From Hyphomicrobiales bacterium (GTDB lineage Bacteria > Pseudomonadota > Alphaproteobacteria > Rhizobiales > Rhizobiaceae), in the NCBI GenBank assembly GCA_002709005.1, contig PAPH01000044.1:1-64000 (forward strand): DNA of 64,000 nt, written 5' to 3'. Shown here one piece after another: positions 59,497 to 64,000 of this stretch. Each line of letters opens with the position of its first letter. Position 1 is the stretch's first letter. A model generated the notes under the pieces. The model saw only the letters and a list, made by a program, of their open reading frames with translations, was not told the origin of the DNA and searched no databases. The position numbers and the translations under genes were made by a program.

Positions 59497-60495
59497 TCAT
59501 GCCTCGGAGTCGAAAGTGACGCCGAGACCCATTTCGCCTGCCCGCTTGAGGGCGAGGGTTGCGATGGCCGTGTCCTGAACCCCGGTTCCGGTCAGGTCGG
59601 CGATTGTGATGGCCTGCGGCGAATTCCGTCCGCCGGCGGCACCTGTGATGATTTCGCCCAGTTCAGCGAAGCGCTCGTTGGCCGGGACCACCCCCGCCGC
59701 GATCGCGGAGCGCAATTCGCCGAGTTCGGCAGTCTGCGACTGGCGGTCCGGCACGTAGAGATCGGCGCGCGTCAGGCACGCCGGCTCGATCTCGTTCTTG
59801 GCATGCTGGTCGGAGCCCATGGCGGTGACGTGCTGGCCAGGCGCAAGCCAGTCGGCCTTGAGCACCGGCTCGGTCGCAGGTGTCGTCGTCACCACGATGT
59901 CGGCAGCGCCGACAGCTCTTTCCGCGTCGGAGACCGCCTCGGCCTCGATTCCTTTTTCCGACCTTATCCGTGCGGCGAGTGCTTCCGCCTTTTCCGGGTC
60001 GCGCGCCCAGATGAGCGCCCTCGTGATCGGAAGGACCAGCATCAGGGCGTCCAGTTGCAGCCGCGCCTGCATGCCCGCGCCCATCACGCAGACAGTCGCC
60101 GCGTCCTCACGCGCCAGATGGCGGGCAGCCACGGCCCCGGCCGCCGCGGTCCGCACATCGGTCAGGTATCCGTTGTCGAGCAACAGCGCTTCCAAAACGC
60201 CGGTTTTCGCCGAAAACGCCATCATCAGCCCCGACGTGCTCGGCAGTCCGATCTTCGGATTGTCGAAGAAACCCGGCGAGACCTTGATGGCGAAGCTGTC
60301 GAAACCCGGCACATAGGCCGTCTTTACGTCGACCTCGCCATTGGCCTCCCTGATCGCGAGACTGAGAATCGGCGGCATGACCACCTTGCCGCCGGCAAGC
60401 GCCGCGAAGGCATTCTCCACGCAATCGACCGCCGCCAGATCCAGCGGGACGGCTTTCGTCAGATCGGCCTGGGTGAGGATCTTGATCTTCGGCAT
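59497..60495 (-). CDS. eutC: Ectoine utilization protein EutC (ornithine cyclodeaminase family)
   Basis: Start MPKIKILTQADL; MGAGMQARLQLDALMLV; cluster context. Confidence 0.92.
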   Translation of the reverse strand: MPKIKILTQADLTKAVPLDLAAVDCVENAFAALAGGKVVMPPILSLAIREANGEVDVKTAYVPGFDSFAIKVSPGFFDNPKIGLPSTSGLMMAFSAKTGVLEALLLDNGYLTDVRTAAAGAVAARHLAREDAATVCVMGAGMQARLQLDALMLVLPITRALIWARDPEKAEALAARIRSEKGIEAEAVSDAERAVGAADIVVTTTPATEPVLKADWLAPGQHVTAMGSDQHAKNEIEPACLTRADLYVPDRQSQTAELGELRSAIAAGVVPANERFAELGEIITGAAGGRNSPQAITIADLTGTGVQDTAIATLALKRAGEMGLGVTFDSEA

Positions 60496-60496
60496 C

Positions 60497-61495
60497 TCAC
60501 GCGCCTTCTTCCATGAGGTCGACATCCTCGCCGCCGATGACGCGGAAATGCTGCTCCATGTCGACATTGCCGCCGGACAGGATCAGCGCCACCGGTCCCT
60601 TTGGCTTGAATTTCTGCGCGATCAAGGCGGCAATCCCGACCACGCCGGAACCCTCGACGATCTGCCGCTCCTGCCAGTAGGCGTGGCGGATTCCGGTGGC
60701 GATCTGCTTTTCGTCAATCAGATACGTCTCGTCGACCAGATCGCGGGTCATGGCGAAGGTGTAGCGGTTAGACAATCCGATGCCGCCGCCGAGGGAATCC
60801 GCCAGCGTCGGCAGTTCCTCCACCTCGACCGGTTCGCCGGCCTTCAGGCTCGCAATCATCGCCGCACCCCGCTCCATGGTGATGCCGACGATGCGGATAT
60901 CCTTGTTCTTCGCCTTGCAGGCCGCTGCCACCCCGGCGATCAGCCCGCCGCCGGACAACGGCACCGCGACTGTCTCGACGTCGGGTACCTGCTCGACGAT
61001 TTCCAGCCCCAGCGTCCCCTGCCCGGCGATCACGTCGGGATGGTCGAAGGGCGGGATCATCGTCATGCCGTCGGCCACCAGCTTGTCGACCTCCGCCTGG
61101 GCTTCGTCCTGCGATTTTCCGACGATGCGCACTTCCGCGCCGAGCGCGCGGATGCCATCGACCTTCACCTGTGGCACCAGCCGCGACATGCAGATCACAG
61201 AGCGCACGCCTGCAGCCTTCGCCGCATGCGCCAGCCCGCGGCCGTGATTTCCGGTCGACACGCCAACCACGCCGGCCGCGCGCTCCTTGTCGGATAGCCT
61301 GGCCACTGCGTTCGCCGCCCCGCGCAGCTTGAAACTGCCGGTATGCTGGAGATGTTCGAGCTTGAGATGCACCGGCACCCCGGCCACCGTCGAAAGCTTC
61401 TCGGAAAGATTGACCGGCGTCTGGCGGATGGTCGTGGCGATGCGTTCGCGCGCCGCCTCGATTTCCTCGAGCCCGATGAAGTCCGTTCCGTTCAT
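60497..61495 (-). CDS. eutB: Hydroxyectoine utilization dehydratase EutB (PLP fold II)
   Basis: 332 aa; KLEHLQHTGSFKLRGAANA (PLP Lys), SGGGLIAGVA; cluster context. Confidence 0.92.
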   Translation of the reverse strand: MNGTDFIGLEEIEAARERIATTIRQTPVNLSEKLSTVAGVPVHLKLEHLQHTGSFKLRGAANAVARLSDKERAAGVVGVSTGNHGRGLAHAAKAAGVRSVICMSRLVPQVKVDGIRALGAEVRIVGKSQDEAQAEVDKLVADGMTMIPPFDHPDVIAGQGTLGLEIVEQVPDVETVAVPLSGGGLIAGVAAACKAKNKDIRIVGITMERGAAMIASLKAGEPVEVEELPTLADSLGGGIGLSNRYTFAMTRDLVDETYLIDEKQIATGIRHAYWQERQIVEGSGVVGIAALIAQKFKPKGPVALILSGGNVDMEQHFRVIGGEDVDLMEEGA

Positions 61496-62289
61496 GCCGC
61501 AGCTCCCGCGTCAGCGCCATGGAGCGGCAGCGCGAACAGCCGGCCGTACTCCGTCGGCCGCCAGTGGGAGAACCCGCCGCGCCTCAGCAGTTCCCAGGCG
61601 CTCGCCTGGTTCGACGACACAACGGGTTTGCCGGTCCGGCTCTCAATTTCAGAAATCGCGCCCACAGCGGGAAAGGCGGTGCACGAGAGGAAGATCGCCT
61701 CGGCATCGGGACTGTCGGCGGCGATTGCCGCCTCGACGATCGTCTCCTTCGAGACCCGCGCCATGTCGCGGTCATCGGCGAGCCCCAGACAATGATGCCG
61801 CGTGATCTCGAAACCTTCCGCGGCAAAATAATTCGCAACCGCTTCACTGGCTTCAGGCAGATAGGGCGTCACGACGGCAATGCGCCGGACGCCGAGCGCA
61901 TGGAACGCCCGCGACGAAGCGCCCGTCGGCAGCACGACCGGAAGACCCGGGCGCACGGCGTGAATGAAATTCTCCACCGTTTCGACGCCGATCGTAGCCG
62001 ACGCCGAGGTGCAGCTGTAGCAGATGGCGGCCAACGGCACGCCCGGCGTGATCAGCGCCGCCGCGTCGGTCAGCAACGGCGCCATCTTGCGCAGGTTTTC
62101 AGGCGTCGTCGGATTGGCGAATGCGACGCGCGTCGTATGGACGATCGCTTCGGGCGGAAAGATCCGCACATAATCGGCTTCCGTCGTCAAATCCGTCGCC
62201 AGCGCGATCAGGCCGAAGCGCACCTTGGCGCCCGGGCTTTCGTAGCTGATCTCACGCGGGGATAGTAAAATTTGTGGCTCCGGCATCAC
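61492..62289 (-). CDS. eutA: Ectoine utilization protein EutA (Asp/Glu racemase-like)
   Basis: 265 aa; AICYSCTSASATIGVE and FLSCTAFPAVGAI catalytic Cys motifs; 4-bp overlap with eutB. Confidence 0.9.
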   Translation of the reverse strand: MMPEPQILLSPREISYESPGAKVRFGLIALATDLTTEADYVRIFPPEAIVHTTRVAFANPTTPENLRKMAPLLTDAAALITPGVPLAAICYSCTSASATIGVETVENFIHAVRPGLPVVLPTGASSRAFHALGVRRIAVVTPYLPEASEAVANYFAAEGFEITRHHCLGLADDRDMARVSKETIVEAAIAADSPDAEAIFLSCTAFPAVGAISEIESRTGKPVVSSNQASAWELLRRGGFSHWRPTEYGRLFALPLHGADAGAAA

Positions 62290-62321
62290 GCCCTCCGCAA
62301 CAACATGCGACGCTCGCGGCG

Positions 62322-62759
62322 TCAGACGACCAGAACCGGGCAGGGCGCAAGGCTTGTCACCTTGTGCGACACGCTGCCCAGCAGGAAACCCTCGATATCG
62401 CCCATGCCCCGGCTGCCGACGACGATCAGGTCGGCGTCATGCTCGGCTGCGAACTTGACGATGGTCCGCGCCGGCTGGCCGCCCTTGACGAAAGCGCGGA
62501 CATTGCTCGCCCCCGCCTCCCTGGCGAGCACCTTTGCCTCGTCGGCCACCTCCTTGGCGTAGCCGCGCATGCCGTCATCGATGTTCTGCGGGTTTTCCGG
62601 CCGCACCATCGACATCGAGGCCTCGAGCAGCGAGTGGTGCCGGAACACCGTCAGCAACAGAAGCTGCGCATCGTAGCGTGTCTGCATTTCCGCGCCGTAC
62701 TGGATTGCCTTTTTCGAGCCTTCCGAACCGTCTACGGCGACGAGGATGGTTTTGAACAT
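62322..62759 (-). CDS. Universal stress protein associated with ectoine TRAP transporter (TeaD-like)
   Basis: 145 aa; ILVAVDGSEGSKKAI, VVGSRGMGDIEGFLLGSVSHKV. Confidence 0.9.
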   Translation of the reverse strand: MFKTILVAVDGSEGSKKAIQYGAEMQTRYDAQLLLLTVFRHHSLLEASMSMVRPENPQNIDDGMRGYAKEVADEAKVLAREAGASNVRAFVKGGQPARTIVKFAAEHDADLIVVGSRGMGDIEGFLLGSVSHKVTSLAPCPVLVV

Positions 62760-62774
62760 GGTTCTTCCTCCCGT

Positions 62775-64000
62775 TTATCTGAACCCCAGATCGCGTGCGA
62801 AGAGTGCGATCTGCGGGAAGAAGATCAGAGCCACCGCCACGCAAAGCAGAATGAAGATGAAGGGCGGCGTCCCGCGGATCACCTCGATATAGGGTCGTTT
62901 GAATACGGCTATGGCCGTGAAGATGTCGCAGCCGAAAGGCGGCGTGGCCGAACCGATCGCCACCTGCAGGGTGATGATCGTGCCGACCAGAACCGGGTCG
63001 AGACCCACCGCATCCACCACCGGCGCGAAGATCGGCACAAGGACCAGGATGACGACGATCGGGTCGACGAACATGCAGCCCACGAAGAAGGCGATGGAGA
63101 TGACGAACAGCACCCCGATCGGACCCATTTCGGTGATGCCGATGCCCCCGAGGATCGCCTGCGGCACCTGCGCGAACGAGATCACCCAGGAAAACGCCGC
63201 GCCGGCGCCGACGAGGATGAACACAACGGCCGTGATCAGTCCGGTCGACTTCGCCGTCCGGTAGACTTCGGCCACGGAGATCGAACGGAAGATGACGACT
63301 TCGAGAAGCAGCGCGTAGAGCACGCAGGCAGCGGCGGCTTCAGTCGGGCTGAACACGCCGCCATAGATGCCGCCGATGATGATCACAGGGAAGCCCATCG
63401 GCCAGAGAGCCTGCAGCAGCGCCCTGCCGCGCTCTGACCACGTGGCGCGCTCCTCGGTCGGAACATTGTTCCGCACCGCGTAGATGTAGCTGTAGATCGA
63501 GAACAGGAGGAGGATCAGCAAGCCCGGACCGATGCCCGCGATGAAGAGTTCGGCAATCGAGGTGTTGGACACAACGCCGTAGATGATCATGCCGATCGAC
63601 GGCGGAATCAGGAAGGCGATGTCCGACGCGTTGACGATCAGGGCAAGGATGAAGCTGTCCTTGTACCCGGCCTTGAGCATGCGCGGCCGAAGCGGCGAAC
63701 CCACGGCCACCACCGTCGCCTGGGTCGAACCCGACACCGCCCCGAAGAGCGTGCAGGCCGCAGCCGTCGAGACCGCGAGCCCCCCGCGGATATGACCGAC
63801 AAAGGCCATGACCAGGTCGATCAGCCGGTTGGCGGACTGGCCGCGCGTCATGATGTCGGCGGCGAAGATGAACATCGGCACGGCAATCAGCGATGCGGGA
63901 CGAATGCCGGCCATCATCTGCTGGACCATGGTTTCCATCTGCCCGAAACCGCCGAACATCGTGAAGAAGCCGATGAAGGCGCCGACGATCAGCGGGATCA
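62775..64000 (-). CDS. TRAP transporter large permease (ectoine/hydroxyectoine type), start beyond window end
   Basis: DctM-like; frame open to window edge; RGQSANRLIDLVMAFVGHIRGGLAVSTAAACTLFGAVSGSTQATVVAVG. Confidence 0.92.
   Translation of the reverse strand, partial: IPLIVGAFIGFFTMFGGFGQMETMVQQMMAGIRPASLIAVPMFIFAADIMTRGQSANRLIDLVMAFVGHIRGGLAVSTAAACTLFGAVSGSTQATVVAVGSPLRPRMLKAGYKDSFILALIVNASDIAFLIPPSIGMIIYGVVSNTSIAELFIAGIGPGLLILLLFSIYSYIYAVRNNVPTEERATWSERGRALLQALWPMGFPVIIIGGIYGGVFSPTEAAAACVLYALLLEVVIFRSISVAEVYRTAKSTGLITAVVFILVGAGAAFSWVISFAQVPQAILGGIGITEMGPIGVLFVISIAFFVGCMFVDPIVVILVLVPIFAPVVDAVGLDPVLVGTIITLQVAIGSATPPFGCDIFTAIAVFKRPYIEVIRGTPPFIFILLCVAVALIFFPQIALFARDLGFR

Noticed and set aside
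1-64000. tRNA/rRNA genes, CRISPR arrays, transposases, prophage genes
   Set aside because: Looked for in intergenic regions and translations by eye; none found. A tRNAscan/Infernal run would be needed to exclude small ncRNAs

Overview
A 64 kb stretch of high-GC alphaproteobacterial (Rhizobiales-like) chromosome, densely packed with CDSs. I saw no rRNA, tRNA, CRISPR array, prophage or IS transposase. From left to right: the end of a TonB-dependent receptor; fhs; putA with a divergent Lrp-type regulator; a LuxR solo and a PAS protein; a minus-strand operon of poorly characterised proteins (coiled-coil protein, 393-aa unknown, AAA+ ATPase, orphan Phd/YefM-type antitoxin, DUF6638-like, DUF2333-like); cytochrome c; choXWV; SDR, HugZ-like and a NolR-like ArsR regulator; two convergent Gfo/Idh/MocA oxidoreductases; a secreted GH9 endoglucanase; LtrA, an ion channel and a small membrane protein; a pyrimidine reductive-degradation locus (preT, preA, rutR-like, aminotransferase, amidohydrolase, dihydropyrimidinase, NMT1/THI5-type ABC transporter) followed by adenine deaminase; GH13 glucosidase with an NsrR-like Rrf2 regulator; Mrp ATPase; AbrB-family membrane protein; LysE; an FAD dehydrogenase and a PEP-hydrolase-family protein; and an ectoine/hydroxyectoine catabolic cluster (doeB, doeA, eutC, eutB, eutA, usp, TRAP large permease, cut by the window end). 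The best candidate for an undescribed system is the AAA+/coiled-coil/DUF2333/DUF6638 operon at about 8.9-15.9 kb. A near-identical 17-bp motif upstream of preT and between rutR and the aminotransferase looks like a RutR operator. Family assignments come from reading the translations and recall; no database search was run.
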